The notes under the pieces: model-generated
Database searches by the model: none
Told to the model about the DNA's origin: nothing
The model's input: the letters and a program-made list of their open reading frames with translations, nothing else
Made by a program: the position numbers and the translations under genes
Assembly: GCA_031291305.1 (NCBI GenBank)
Contig: JARLJH010000041.1
Location: 1 to 64,000, forward strand
Source: Rhodoferax sp.
Lineage (GTDB): Bacteria > Pseudomonadota > Gammaproteobacteria > Burkholderiales > Burkholderiaceae_C
Direction: 5' to 3'
Length of the DNA: 64,000 bases
Shown here: positions 45,918 to 54,844 of the stretch, in pieces
Layout: every line of letters starts with the position of its first letter
Numbering within the stretch: the stretch's first letter is position 1

Positions 45918-46775
45918 ATGACGATTCTGTTTGACGGCATCGCGTCAGGAATGCTGCTGTTTCTGATCAGCGTTGGCCTGTCGGTCACGATGGGCCTGAT
46001 GAACTTTGTGAACCTAGCGCACGGTGCCTTTGCCATGGTGGGCGGGTATGTTTGTGTGACTTTGCTTAACCAGTTGGGGGTGCCATTCCTGGCATGTCTG
46101 CCACTGGCAGCAATGGTTACCGCGCTGGTCGGCGTACTGCTGGAGCGCACGCTGTACCGCCGCCTGTACGGTGCAACGCATCTGGACCAAGTGCTGTTTT
46201 CCATCAGTCTGGTCTTCATGAGTATGGCGGGTGCACAGTATTTCTTTGGCGCGCAGCAGCAGCCGTTGTCCTTGCCTGATTTCTTGGGCGGGCAGATCAA
46301 GTTGCCCGGTCTGGACATGGGGGTTTACCGTCTGTTCCTGATTGGGATCAGCCTGCTGATAGCCATCGCACTGCAGCGCATGGTGCGTGGCACACGTTTT
46401 GGTGCCCAACTGCGAGCCTCGGTAGACAACCCGCGCGCTGCACGTGGCGTGGGCATCAACGTGGAGCGCATTTTTACGTTGACCTTTGCGCTTGGTTCTG
46501 CCCTGGCCGGGCTGGGCGGTGCCATGGGTGTAGAGATGCTCGGTCTGGACCCGGGCTTTCCAGTCAAATACATCGTGTACTTCTTAATCGTGGTGGCCGT
46601 GGGAGGCAGCGGCAGCATAGCGGGCTCGTTGGTAGCCTCGCTGATCCTGGGCGTGGTCGACGTGGCGGGCAAGTACTACGTGCCGCAATTCGGCTCCTTT
46701 TTGATTTATGCCGTGATGGTCGTCATGCTGGTGTTTCGCCCTCAAGGCCTGTTTGGTCGCCAGGCGGCGCGTTGA
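45918..46775 (+). CDS. ABC transporter permease, LivH-like
   Basis: 285 residues with about eight hydrophobic segments. It contains GLSVTMGLMNFVNLAHGAFAMVGGY and ALAGLGGAMGVEM, typical of LivH. It forms the inner-membrane channel with the LivM-like protein. It begins 34 nt after the binding-protein gene. Confidence 0.88.
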   Translation: MTILFDGIASGMLLFLISVGLSVTMGLMNFVNLAHGAFAMVGGYVCVTLLNQLGVPFLACLPLAAMVTALVGVLLERTLYRRLYGATHLDQVLFSISLVFMSMAGAQYFFGAQQQPLSLPDFLGGQIKLPGLDMGVYRLFLIGISLLIAIALQRMVRGTRFGAQLRASVDNPRAARGVGINVERIFTLTFALGSALAGLGGAMGVEMLGLDPGFPVKYIVYFLIVVAVGGSGSIAGSLVASLILGVVDVAGKYYVPQFGSFLIYAVMVVMLVFRPQGLFGRQAAR

Positions 46776-46807
46776 AGCTGGCAGTGTCACCAACCAACTG
46801 GTACTCT

Positions 46808-47803
46808 ATGAAAACCTTAACTCTTGACGTCTCGGCACTGCAACGTGCCGACCGTTGGCGGCTTGCAGAACTGGCGTTCTGGCTGCTGCCTGTATTGGCT
46901 TACTTTGTTTTTCCCAACAATCTGGTGCTCTTGACGCAGATCGCAATCACGGCGCTGTTTTGCCTGTCATTGGATTTGATACTGGGATTTGCTGGCATTG
47001 TGTCTCTGGGGCACGCCGCCTTTTTTGGTGTCGGCGCTTACGCCGCGGGTTTGCTTGCCAACCATGGCTGGGGAGAGCCAATTTCCGGCTTGTTCTTCGC
47101 CGGTGTGGTGGCTGCCATGCTGGGATTTGTCTCCAGCCTGCTGGTCTTGCGCGGTGCTGACCTCACGCGCCTGATGGTGACCTTGGGTGTTGCGATGATG
47201 CTATTTGAGGTCGCCAACAAACTGACATCCATCACTGGCGGCGTCGACGGCCTGCAAGGCATCGAGATGAAACCCGTTTTGGGCTATTTCGAGTTTGATC
47301 TGGTTGGCAAAACGGCATTCTGGTATGCCATCGTGGTTCTGTTTGTGATGTTCTGGGTGGCTCGCAAACTGGTGAACGGCCCGTTCGGGTTGAGCCTGAA
47401 AGGTATTCGGCTGAATGTGGCGCGGATGCCAGCATTGGGCGCACCGGTGAATACACGGCTGGCTGCGGTGTACACCATTGGTGCCGCCTACGCAGGCATC
47501 GCAGGTGCACTGTTGGCCCAAACCACACAGTTCGTCGCACTCGATGTGCTGTCCTTTAGCCGCTCTGCCGAGCTGTTACTGATTCTGGTGCTGGGTGGAT
47601 CGGGGAATCTGTATGGCGCGATGATTGGCACCATTGTGTTCATGGCCGCACACCATGTGCTATCAGACCTCAACCCGGAGTACTGGCAATTCTGGCTCGG
47701 TGCGCTGTTGATGTTGATTGTGTTGTTTGCTCGTGACGGTGTCATGGGTGGCTTGCGCCGGGCTGCGCGCCGTCTGGGCGCCTCCAAAGGAGCGCGCCAA
47801 TGA
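46808..47803 (+). CDS. ABC transporter permease, LivM-like
   Basis: 331 residues from the ATG at 46808 (the frame also opens at a TTG at 46772). It has eight to ten hydrophobic segments and the LivM motifs LDLILGFAGIVSLGHAAFFGVGAYAA and GGVDGLQGI. It overlaps the ATPase gene by ATGA. Confidence 0.87.
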   Translation: MKTLTLDVSALQRADRWRLAELAFWLLPVLAYFVFPNNLVLLTQIAITALFCLSLDLILGFAGIVSLGHAAFFGVGAYAAGLLANHGWGEPISGLFFAGVVAAMLGFVSSLLVLRGADLTRLMVTLGVAMMLFEVANKLTSITGGVDGLQGIEMKPVLGYFEFDLVGKTAFWYAIVVLFVMFWVARKLVNGPFGLSLKGIRLNVARMPALGAPVNTRLAAVYTIGAAYAGIAGALLAQTTQFVALDVLSFSRSAELLLILVLGGSGNLYGAMIGTIVFMAAHHVLSDLNPEYWQFWLGALLMLIVLFARDGVMGGLRRAARRLGASKGARQ

Positions 47804-48552
47804 CTTACGCCCTCCAAACGCAAAATCTGATCAAAAAATTTGGTGGCTTTTGTGCAACCAACAACGTCACCCTGAACGTCAAAGCAGGCGCGCGCCATGC
47901 CTTGATCGGCCCGAACGGGGCAGGGAAAACCACGCTGATTAACCTCCTGACAGGCTTTTTGGAACCCACCAGCGGACAGGTCATCCTCAAAGGCCAAGAC
48001 GTGACCCATCTGGCGCAGCACCAGCGTGTCAAACAGGGGCTGGCGCGAACCTTTCAGATCAACCGCCTATTTGCCGATTTGACAGTTCTGGAGTCTGTCG
48101 TACTGGCCGTTAACGAACGACTCGGCTTGGGCGCGCGCTTCTGGAAACCGGTTGGCGCCCATCAGCAAGCTATCGATGAGGCCTTGCAGTTGCTAAACAC
48201 CTTGCACTTGAACGATGTAAGGAATGAAACCACCCGCAACCTGGCCTATGGCAAGCAGCGCCTGATCGAGATTGCGCTGGCGCTGGCTGCCAAGCCGCAG
48301 GTGCTACTCCTTGATGAACCGGCCGCTGGCGTGCCGACCTCGGAAAGCCGTGAACTGTTTGCGTCCATTGCCGCGCTACCGCGCGATGTGACGATTTTGC
48401 TAATTGAGCACGACATGGACCTGGTTTTTCGCTTCGCCGATCAGATATCGGTGCTGGTCAATGGAGGTCTGCTGACGCAGGGCACACCTGAGCAGATCGC
48501 CAACGACCCAAAAGTCAAAGAGGTTTACCTCGGGGAGACGGTTCATGGCTGA
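47800..48552 (+). CDS. ABC transporter ATPase, LivG-like
   Basis: 250 residues. Walker A GPNGAGKTT, an R-T-F-Q-type Q-loop (LARTFQINRLF) and LLLDEPAAGVPTSESREL as Walker B with D-loop. The ABC signature position reads NLAYGKQRLIEIALAL, degenerate as usual for LivG. It shares eight bases with the following LivF gene. Confidence 0.9.
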   Translation: MTYALQTQNLIKKFGGFCATNNVTLNVKAGARHALIGPNGAGKTTLINLLTGFLEPTSGQVILKGQDVTHLAQHQRVKQGLARTFQINRLFADLTVLESVVLAVNERLGLGARFWKPVGAHQQAIDEALQLLNTLHLNDVRNETTRNLAYGKQRLIEIALALAAKPQVLLLDEPAAGVPTSESRELFASIAALPRDVTILLIEHDMDLVFRFADQISVLVNGGLLTQGTPEQIANDPKVKEVYLGETVHG

Positions 48553-49252
48553 ACTCTTGAAGCTCGAAAACGTGTGGTCTGGCTACGGTGAAGCGGTGGT
48601 GCTGGAAGATATTTCCTTGACCCTAAACGAGGGCGACAGCCTGTCCCTATTGGGTCGCAATGGCATGGGAAAAACCACCCTGCTAGCCACATTGATGGGC
48701 GCTGCCAGCTATCGATCCGGAAGCATGATGCTTGCGGGAAAAGACCTCTGCAAAGTGCCAGCCCATGCCCGGGCCCACCTGGGTCTGGGATGGGTACCCC
48801 AAGAGCGCGACATCTTTCCATCCCTTTCTGTCGAAGAAAACCTGACCGTGGTGACGACACCAGGTCCTTGGACCCTGGAAAAGATTTATGCCATGTTTCC
48901 CCGCCTCAAAGAACGCCGTGCCAACATGGGCAACCAGCTTTCGGGTGGCGAGCAGCAGATGCTAGCAATTGGCCGGGCGCTGATGCTCAACCCCAAGCTG
49001 CTGCTGCTCGATGAGCCCTTGGAGGGATTGGCGCCACTGATCGTGCAGGAGTTGCTGTCGATCATCCAGCAACTTACCGAGGAAAGCGGCATGGCGGTGA
49101 TTCTGGTGGAGCAGCATGCGCGCCAAATCCTGCCGCTCACCCGCCAAGCTCTGGTGCTGGAGCGCGGCCGGTGCGCGTTTCAGGGGCAGAGTCAAACCTT
49201 GCTGGACGATGCTGAACTGCTAGACAGCTGGCTGGGTGTGTCTGCCCATTGA
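48545..49252 (+). CDS. ABC transporter ATPase, LivF-like
   Basis: 235 residues. Walker A GRNGMGKTT, signature LSGGEQQMLAIGRAL, Walker B LLLDEPLEGLAP. It pairs with LivG to energise the importer. Last gene of the nine-gene unit that begins with the gentisate dioxygenase gene; the hemerythrin gene starts 22 nt later. Confidence 0.9.
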   Translation: MAELLKLENVWSGYGEAVVLEDISLTLNEGDSLSLLGRNGMGKTTLLATLMGAASYRSGSMMLAGKDLCKVPAHARAHLGLGWVPQERDIFPSLSVEENLTVVTTPGPWTLEKIYAMFPRLKERRANMGNQLSGGEQQMLAIGRALMLNPKLLLLDEPLEGLAPLIVQELLSIIQQLTEESGMAVILVEQHARQILPLTRQALVLERGRCAFQGQSQTLLDDAELLDSWLGVSAH

Positions 49253-49274
49253 ACCGTCAATACTGGAATCCAAC

Positions 49275-49844
49275 ATGAAAGCCATCGACATCATCCACGC
49301 CGAACACCGCGCGCTGGGCGCCGTGCTACAAGCCTTGTGCTTTATCCTCGACGGCGTTCGAAGCGGCGCACGCCAACCTGACTTTGTCTTGCTGGAAGCC
49401 ATGATCACCTACATCACCGACGTGCCTGACAAGCTGCATCACCCCAAAGAAGACGAAGTGCTGTTTGTCAAAATCCTGGATGTCATTCCTGAAGCAGCAG
49501 CACTCATCGACAAGCTGAAACATGAACACGAACAAGGCGCGCGCAGCACCTTGGCCTTGCGCGATGCGTTGCAGCAGTACAAGCAGACTGGTAGCAACGG
49601 ATTTGCAAGCTTTGACCGCGCCGCCAGCACCTACATCGAGTCCTCCTGGAATCACCTGGGCATTGAAGAAAAAGAACTGTTGCCCCTGGCCCGTCAGCGA
49701 CTTGCGCCACAGGACTGGGCGGGCATTGACGCAGCCTTTGAAGCCAACAAAGATCCTTGGTCAGGCCCTGCCGGGGAATACAAAGCGCTGTTTTCCCGCA
49801 TCGTCAATATGGTTCCTGCTCCCTATGGCGTAGGGCCTGGCTGA
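49275..49844 (+). CDS. Hemerythrin-domain protein
   Basis: 189 residues from the ATG at 49275. A four-helix hemerythrin HHE domain is indicated by HAEHRALGAVL, the KLHHPKEDEVLF iron-ligand segment, KHEHEQGARST and a terminal HLGIEEKELLPLA. It binds a di-iron centre and may sense or buffer O2, NO or iron. No partner gene is evident. The 49845-49943 gap before cobT contains no other feature. Confidence 0.88.
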   Translation: MKAIDIIHAEHRALGAVLQALCFILDGVRSGARQPDFVLLEAMITYITDVPDKLHHPKEDEVLFVKILDVIPEAAALIDKLKHEHEQGARSTLALRDALQQYKQTGSNGFASFDRAASTYIESSWNHLGIEEKELLPLARQRLAPQDWAGIDAAFEANKDPWSGPAGEYKALFSRIVNMVPAPYGVGPG

Positions 49845-49943
49845 TCGATCGTTGCGGTCTAGTCCTAAAAAGGTTCAAGCAATCTTGCTTTTCGACTGAC
49901 CTGACTTCCGGCACGACGACGCTAGCCACACCGGATGTCACGT

Positions 49944-51035
49944 TTAAACCCCCACGGACTGATCCACCGCCGCCTTTTCCGACACCCCGGCCGACTCAAA
50001 GCTCGCCATCTCACGCAGCATGGCGCAGGCTGACTGCAACAGAGGCCAAGCCAACGCACCGCCGGAACCCTCGCCCAGGCGCAAACCCAAGTCCAGCAAG
50101 GCTTGGACGCCCAGGTACTGCAGCATGAACTCGTGACCACGCTCACCCGAGCGGTGGGCGAACACGCAGCGCTGCAACACCAGCGGCTGCAGCGCGTGCG
50201 CTACCAGCACAGCGCTGGTGGCGATAAAACCGTCCACCACCACCACGCGGCGCTCGTGCGCGGCCTGCATCACGGCGCCCACCATCGTGGCGATCTCGAA
50301 ACCGCCCAGCGCGGCGAGGGCTTCCAGCGGTGCCTTGGCATCCGAGTGACGCGCCAGCACCCCGCGCAACACGGTGGTTTTGCGTTGCACGGCGGGCGCG
50401 TCCAGCCCGGTGCCTGCACCGGTGCACACTTCAATATCCAGCCCAGCCAAACGCGACAACAGCAGCGAAGCGGCCGAGGTGTTGCCAATGCCCATTTCAC
50501 CCAACAACAGCGCATTGCCCGGCAAGCCTTTGACGATGTCCATACCGTTTTGCAGCGCCTGCTGGCATTGCGCGTCAGTCATAGCGGCCTGTACCGACGA
50601 GTCCGCCGTGCCTTTCTCACCGCCGGGTACCTTGCGCACCAGCAGGCCTGGGCGTTGCGTGCCCGCGGGCAGACCAGCCAAAAAGTCGTGTGCCACGCCG
50701 CAGTCCACCACCGTCAGGGCGATGCCGTTGGCGCGCGAGAACACGCTCACAGCGGCGCCACCGGCCAGAAAGTTCTCCACCATCTGCCAGCTCACGTCCT
50801 GCGGAAACGCCGACACACCGCGTGCCACCAGACCGTGGTCACCGGCAAAAACGACCATCTGCGGGTCTTTCAGCACAGGTGATGCGCTCCCCAGAATCTG
50901 GCCGATGCTCAGGGCCAAGGTTTCCAGTCGGCCCAGCGAGCCCAGCGGCTTGGTCTTGGTATCGATCTTGTGCTGCAGCGCCTGGGTGAAAGCTGCGTCG
51001 CGGATGTCGGACAGTTGCGGCAAGGTGTGATTCAT
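49944..51035 (-). CDS. cobT: Nicotinate-nucleotide-dimethylbenzimidazole phosphoribosyltransferase
   Basis: 363 residues from the ATG at 51035, after AGAGGAACCTT. CobT blocks include KTKPLGSLGRLETLALSIGQI, FAGDHGLVARGVSAFPQDVSWQMVENFLAGGAAVSVFSR, LLGEMGIGNTSAAS and the catalytic-Glu HRSGERGHEFMLQYLG. It makes alpha-ribazole-5'-phosphate. Last gene of the large cobalamin operon. Confidence 0.94.
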   Translation of the reverse strand: MNHTLPQLSDIRDAAFTQALQHKIDTKTKPLGSLGRLETLALSIGQILGSASPVLKDPQMVVFAGDHGLVARGVSAFPQDVSWQMVENFLAGGAAVSVFSRANGIALTVVDCGVAHDFLAGLPAGTQRPGLLVRKVPGGEKGTADSSVQAAMTDAQCQQALQNGMDIVKGLPGNALLLGEMGIGNTSAASLLLSRLAGLDIEVCTGAGTGLDAPAVQRKTTVLRGVLARHSDAKAPLEALAALGGFEIATMVGAVMQAAHERRVVVVDGFIATSAVLVAHALQPLVLQRCVFAHRSGERGHEFMLQYLGVQALLDLGLRLGEGSGGALAWPLLQSACAMLREMASFESAGVSEKAAVDQSVGV

Positions 51036-51076
51036 AAGGTTCCTCTGTGATTGACTGTTAAAAAGTGAGCAAAGGT

Positions 51077-52699
51077 TCAAGACTGCAAAAGGGCTTGCAG
51101 TGCATTTGGTTCAAAGTTCGTTTCGATGAAGTCGGCCATGCGTTCAAACACGGTCTCCAACGTCGGCACCGGAGCATTCAGCCGTGCGCCAAACAGCGCT
51201 TGCAGCGCGGCGGAGTCTTCGAACAGGCCATGCAGATAGATGCCCAACACGTTGCCCGCAGCGTTCTGCCAGCCCAAACCACCCGGCAAGACTTCACGCG
51301 CTACATCACCGGCCCGCGCCATGTCGGGGTGCTGGGCCGTTTGCCCGTGATGGATTTCGTAGCCGCTGACTGACACACCCGCAAGCGAATCCCAGCAATT
51401 GGAACGTTCGCCTATCCATTGGCCTGCGTCAGTGGGCATCGGGCCGGGGGCCGATTTCTGCGCATTTGGCAGTATGAGGCCCCCGGCCCGATGCCCGCTG
51501 GCGCACGCACGTCCAACGTCATCTGCAACAGGCAAAACCGCTTCCGCCGCAAAGCTGACCCGCGTGTGGCAAACAGTTTTGTTGGCTTCAAACACCGTCA
51601 CCAGCGGCAACAGTCCCAGGCCAGGCGCATTGCCATCAATGCCATGCGGGTCAATCAGCGCCTCGCCTAGCATCTGCAGTCCGCCGCATACACCCAACAC
51701 CGCGCCGCCGTGCCCGGCGTGGCGCGCCACCGCTGCGTCCAAACCTTGCGCACGCAGCCAAGCCAGATCGGCACTGGTACTTTTGGAGCCAGGCAGCACG
51801 ATCCAATCCGTCACGTTCAAACTCGCCAGCTCTGACGGTGAGCGCACCCACATCAGGCGCACACCGGGAATGTTTTTCAGCGGCTGAAATTCGTCCAGAT
51901 TGCTGATGCGCGGGTAGGCGATGACGGCCACCGTGAGGTTGACGGCGCCTTTGGAAATGCTGCGGTCATCAAACACGCCGTCTTCCTCGGGCAAGCCGTG
52001 CTGCCACCACATCGGCAGCGTGGCGATGGTCGGGATGCCGGTCAAGTCCTGCAACATCTGCGGCGCCGGAGCCAGCAGGCTGGCGTCACCGCGAAACTTG
52101 TTGAGCACAAAACCCTTGATCAGCGCCCGCTCTCCTGGCGGCAGCAGCGCCCAGGTGCCGTACAGATGGGCAAAAGCGCCGCCCCGGTCGATGTCGGTCA
52201 CCAAGAGGCAGGCGGCGTTGCAGTGCAGCGCCACCCGCATGTTGACGATGTCGCTGTCGTGCAAATTGATTTCAGCCGGTGAGCCTGCGCCCTCGATCAC
52301 CACCACGTCGTTCTCGGCGCACAGCGCATCCAGCGCAGCGGCAATCTGCGGCCAGACTTTGAGACTACGGCCACGCCAGGGCATGGCGGTGAGTTCATCA
52401 TTGACCTGCCCCATCAACACCACCTGGCTATGGGTATCTGCCTCGGGTTTGAGCAACAGCGGGTTCATGCGCACATCGGGCACGGCTTTGGCAGCCAGAG
52501 CTTGGAAGTACTGTGCCGAACCAATTTCACCCTGGCCATTGCTTGACGCCACCACCCTAGCGTTGTTGCTCATGTTCTGCGCCTTGAACGGCGCGACTTT
52601 CAAACCCTGGCGGGCGTAGTGGCGGCACAGCGCGGTGGTCAGCCAGCTTTTGCCAGCGCCGCTGGTGGTGCCTAGAACCATGATGCAGGTGGCGGTCAT
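51077..52699 (-). CDS. cobQ: Cobyric acid synthase
   Basis: 540 residues, longer than the usual ~480-510. Walker A-like LGTTSGAGKS at the start, VVIEGAGSPAEINL, then a class-I-type glutaminase half with GVCGGLQMLG (nucleophile Cys) and the terminal HGLFE His. It amidates four carboxylates of adenosylcobyrinic acid a,c-diamide. About 21 residues (402-422) are encoded by a 63-bp inverted-repeat element (51434-51496), between the glutaminase nucleophile and its catalytic His. An ATGA overlap joins it to the upstream gene. Confidence 0.92.
   Translation of the reverse strand: MTATCIMVLGTTSGAGKSWLTTALCRHYARQGLKVAPFKAQNMSNNARVVASSNGQGEIGSAQYFQALAAKAVPDVRMNPLLLKPEADTHSQVVLMGQVNDELTAMPWRGRSLKVWPQIAAALDALCAENDVVVIEGAGSPAEINLHDSDIVNMRVALHCNAACLLVTDIDRGGAFAHLYGTWALLPPGERALIKGFVLNKFRGDASLLAPAPQMLQDLTGIPTIATLPMWWQHGLPEEDGVFDDRSISKGAVNLTVAVIAYPRISNLDEFQPLKNIPGVRLMWVRSPSELASLNVTDWIVLPGSKSTSADLAWLRAQGLDAAVARHAGHGGAVLGVCGGLQMLGEALIDPHGIDGNAPGLGLLPLVTVFEANKTVCHTRVSFAAEAVLPVADDVGRACASGHRAGGLILPNAQKSAPGPMPTDAGQWIGERSNCWDSLAGVSVSGYEIHHGQTAQHPDMARAGDVAREVLPGGLGWQNAAGNVLGIYLHGLFEDSAALQALFGARLNAPVPTLETVFERMADFIETNFEPNALQALLQS
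51434..51496. repeat. Palindromic element in cobQ (19-bp perfect arms)
   Basis: The arm GGGCATCGGGCCGGGGGCC at 51434-51452 is perfectly complementary to 51478-51496, with a 25-bp loop. The whole element is translated in frame within CobQ (residues ~402-422). It resembles a REP-like or MITE-like palindrome rather than ordinary codon choice. Confidence 0.8.
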
Positions 52700-53790
52700 A
52701 CAGCGTTTTCCAAAATGTTTGAACCTGTGAGAGACGTTTGCAGCGCAATTTCAAGCGCATCCTGCGCATCCGGCCCGAGCACACCGAGCCGACACCAGCC
52801 CGGCAGGCCAAACGAAGTGGCATCACGCAGCTTGATACCGTGGTTTTGCCGCAGCTCGGTAAGGTCCAGCTGCTTAGGCGGCCGGGCACAGAAAAAATTG
52901 GCCTCGCTGGCTTGTAGCGTCCAGCCCAGCCGCGTCAACAGAGCGATCTGCCTGGCTTTCCAGTCGCGCAACTGGCATAGGCTGCCGGCCAGCCAGGCTT
53001 GCGTGACGGCTTGCGTCCAAGCCTGCAGCATGGCCACACCATGCGCTCCCACAGGCCAGGATGGCGCCATCTGCAGCAATGCTGAAACATCAGAAACATT
53101 TTGACCTCCAGCCCCGGCCATTCCTAGGCATGGAGCTATCACATACGCAGCACGCACACCCGTCAAACCGAGTGCCTTGTTGGGTGAGAACAGTTGCCAG
53201 ACCCGATCAAGCTGGGCGTCGCTCAACGACGTGACACCGCTCAGGCGCAGCGGCGCGTAAACCCGGTCCAGCACCAGCACGGTTTGAGATGGTGCCGGTG
53301 CTGAGCCATCCATCAGCCAGCGCGGCCAATCCGTGTGTGGCTGCCCCAGCGGACTGGATGGCTCGCAGGCCCAGGCCAGCGTCCGCGAACTCGACTCCGT
53401 GGGGCACGCATCCGCAACACCGGTCAACGTGGTTTCGCAGCGCAAACCAAAGGCCTGCGCCGCGCGAGCGTAGTCGCCGTAGTGATGCACCGGCAAATGC
53501 ACGGTACGCGCGCCCTGCCCCGCTGCCCAGGCGGTGATGCGAAAAATGAACTCGCTGGCACTGCCCGCCAACAGCACCCGCTCTGGCGACACACCATGAA
53601 AGTCCGCCAGACTCTGGCGCAGTGCGGTGTAGGTCGGGTTGGGGTACCGCGTGGCATCCGCCGCCTGCACGGCAGCCAGCGCCATGGGGCACGGGCCACA
53701 GGCGTTGCTGTTGGTGGAGAAATCATGCTGCGGCGCACCCAAAGCGTCCGGGCCACCGTGCATCCATGGGCTGATCTGAGCCTGGTTCAC
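52696..53790 (-). CDS. cobD: L-threonine-O-3-phosphate decarboxylase (CobD/CobC type)
   Basis: 364 residues, PLP fold type I. The opening DFSTNSNACGPCPMALAA is the family N-terminus, with YPNPTYTALR and LFSPNKALGLTGVRAAYVI carrying the Schiff-base Lys. It makes (R)-1-amino-2-propanol O-2-phosphate, the linker for cobinamide. The start is GTG, overlapping the cbiB stop (GTGA). It was named cobC in Pseudomonas denitrificans. Confidence 0.88.
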   Translation of the reverse strand: MNQAQISPWMHGGPDALGAPQHDFSTNSNACGPCPMALAAVQAADATRYPNPTYTALRQSLADFHGVSPERVLLAGSASEFIFRITAWAAGQGARTVHLPVHHYGDYARAAQAFGLRCETTLTGVADACPTESSSRTLAWACEPSSPLGQPHTDWPRWLMDGSAPAPSQTVLVLDRVYAPLRLSGVTSLSDAQLDRVWQLFSPNKALGLTGVRAAYVIAPCLGMAGAGGQNVSDVSALLQMAPSWPVGAHGVAMLQAWTQAVTQAWLAGSLCQLRDWKARQIALLTRLGWTLQASEANFFCARPPKQLDLTELRQNHGIKLRDATSFGLPGWCRLGVLGPDAQDALEIALQTSLTGSNILENAV

Positions 53791-54839
53791 CCGACCACCA
53801 TCGCTTTCAAATAAAGAGCTATCAGCGCAAGTAGCATAAGGGCTAGAAGCACTTTTGATGCATAAGATACCGACAGATCCACGTCAGCAGCCACAGGCTC
53901 CCGGCCCGTGGGGTTGAGCACATACACGCCGGGCTTGCCCAAACGAATATGGAGCGCCAGCGCCATCGCGGCCATTGGCCAGCCGCTGTTCGGGGATGGG
54001 GTTTTGGCGGCCTCTCCCCCGAGCGCCGCCAGGTTCAACCCGCAGATCAATGCCAACAACAGCCCGGTGAGCCGCGCGGGCAGCCAGTTCAGACCATCGT
54101 CAACGCGCGCCGCCCATTTGCCAGCCCATTCCCAGTTCTGGCCTTTGTAGACACCTTTGTAGCCCCACATCGCATCCGCCGTGTTGGCAAAGCGGTAAGC
54201 CACCGCGCCAGGCAAACCCAGCAGCACAAACCAGAAAATTGGCGCCACCACCGAGTCGTTGAGGTTTTCCGCCAACGACTCAATGGCGCTTTCTCGCACC
54301 TGGGCTTCACTCAAAGTCGTCGTGTCGCGGCTGACCAGCCAGCTCAAGCGCTCACGCCCGGCCTGTAACGATGCGCCCAAAGCGCCCTCCACTGCTTGCA
54401 CCTCGCTTTTCAGCATGGTCCAGGCCAGCATCGGCTTGAGCAACAACGCCAGCAGCACCGCCGCAACACCAGCAGCCAGCCACGCGGCGGCGGAGCCACC
54501 TGGGACAGCTACTGCCACCCAGCGTGCACCACCCCAAAGCATGCTCTCCAGCCCAACTGTCGCTACGGTAAACAGAGCTATACCCCCAGTCCAATAAAGG
54601 GCTCCGAGCCAAAAATCCTTATAGTCTGCCGCCTCTTCCAGTTCTGCCCGCGGCGCATTGATCGGCGCTGGCAGCAGCACCGGTGTCGCGCCACGCAGCC
54701 CGCGCTGCAAGCGTGCACCAGCCCAACCCAGGTAGTTGCCCATCCACACCACCGGGTGTAGGCGCACGGGCGGCTCACCAAACCAGCGGTCGATCAGCAA
54801 AGCCAGCAACAGGGCCAGGGCGGGAACGAGCAGGCTCAT
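53787..54839 (-). CDS. cbiB: Adenosylcobinamide-phosphate synthase
   Basis: 350 residues, about seven membrane helices. CbiB blocks: ALLIDRWFGEPPVRLHPVVWMGN, SRDTTTLSEAQVRESAIESLAENLNDSVVAPIFWF and ANTADAMWGY. It condenses the aminopropanol linker with cobyric acid in the membrane. Two dispersed repeats lie inside the gene: 54567-54624 codes for residues ~73-92 (loop and helix after the start) and 53804-53866 for ~326-346 (terminal helix). Both are translated. Confidence 0.92.
   Translation of the reverse strand: MSLLVPALALLLALLIDRWFGEPPVRLHPVVWMGNYLGWAGARLQRGLRGATPVLLPAPINAPRAELEEAADYKDFWLGALYWTGGIALFTVATVGLESMLWGGARWVAVAVPGGSAAAWLAAGVAAVLLALLLKPMLAWTMLKSEVQAVEGALGASLQAGRERLSWLVSRDTTTLSEAQVRESAIESLAENLNDSVVAPIFWFVLLGLPGAVAYRFANTADAMWGYKGVYKGQNWEWAGKWAARVDDGLNWLPARLTGLLLALICGLNLAALGGEAAKTPSPNSGWPMAAMALALHIRLGKPGVYVLNPTGREPVAADVDLSVSYASKVLLALMLLALIALYLKAMVVG
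53804..53866 (+). repeat. Dispersed short repeat, copy 5 (inside cbiB)
   Basis: CAAATAAAGAGCTATCAGCG, CAAGTAGCATAAGGGCTAGA and AGCACTTTTGATGCATAA match the pattern TAGCT...GGGCTAGAAGC.CTTTT. It is translated on the minus strand as the last hydrophobic helix of CbiB. Confidence 0.7.
54567..54624 (+). repeat. Dispersed short repeat, copy 6 (inside cbiB)
   Basis: GTAAACAGAGCTATACCCCC, AGTCCAATAAAGGGCTCCGA and GCCAAAAATCCTTATAG fit the repeat pattern. It codes for residues ~73-92 of CbiB (DYKDFWLGALYWTGGIALF). Confidence 0.65.
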
Positions 54840-54844
54840 GGGTG

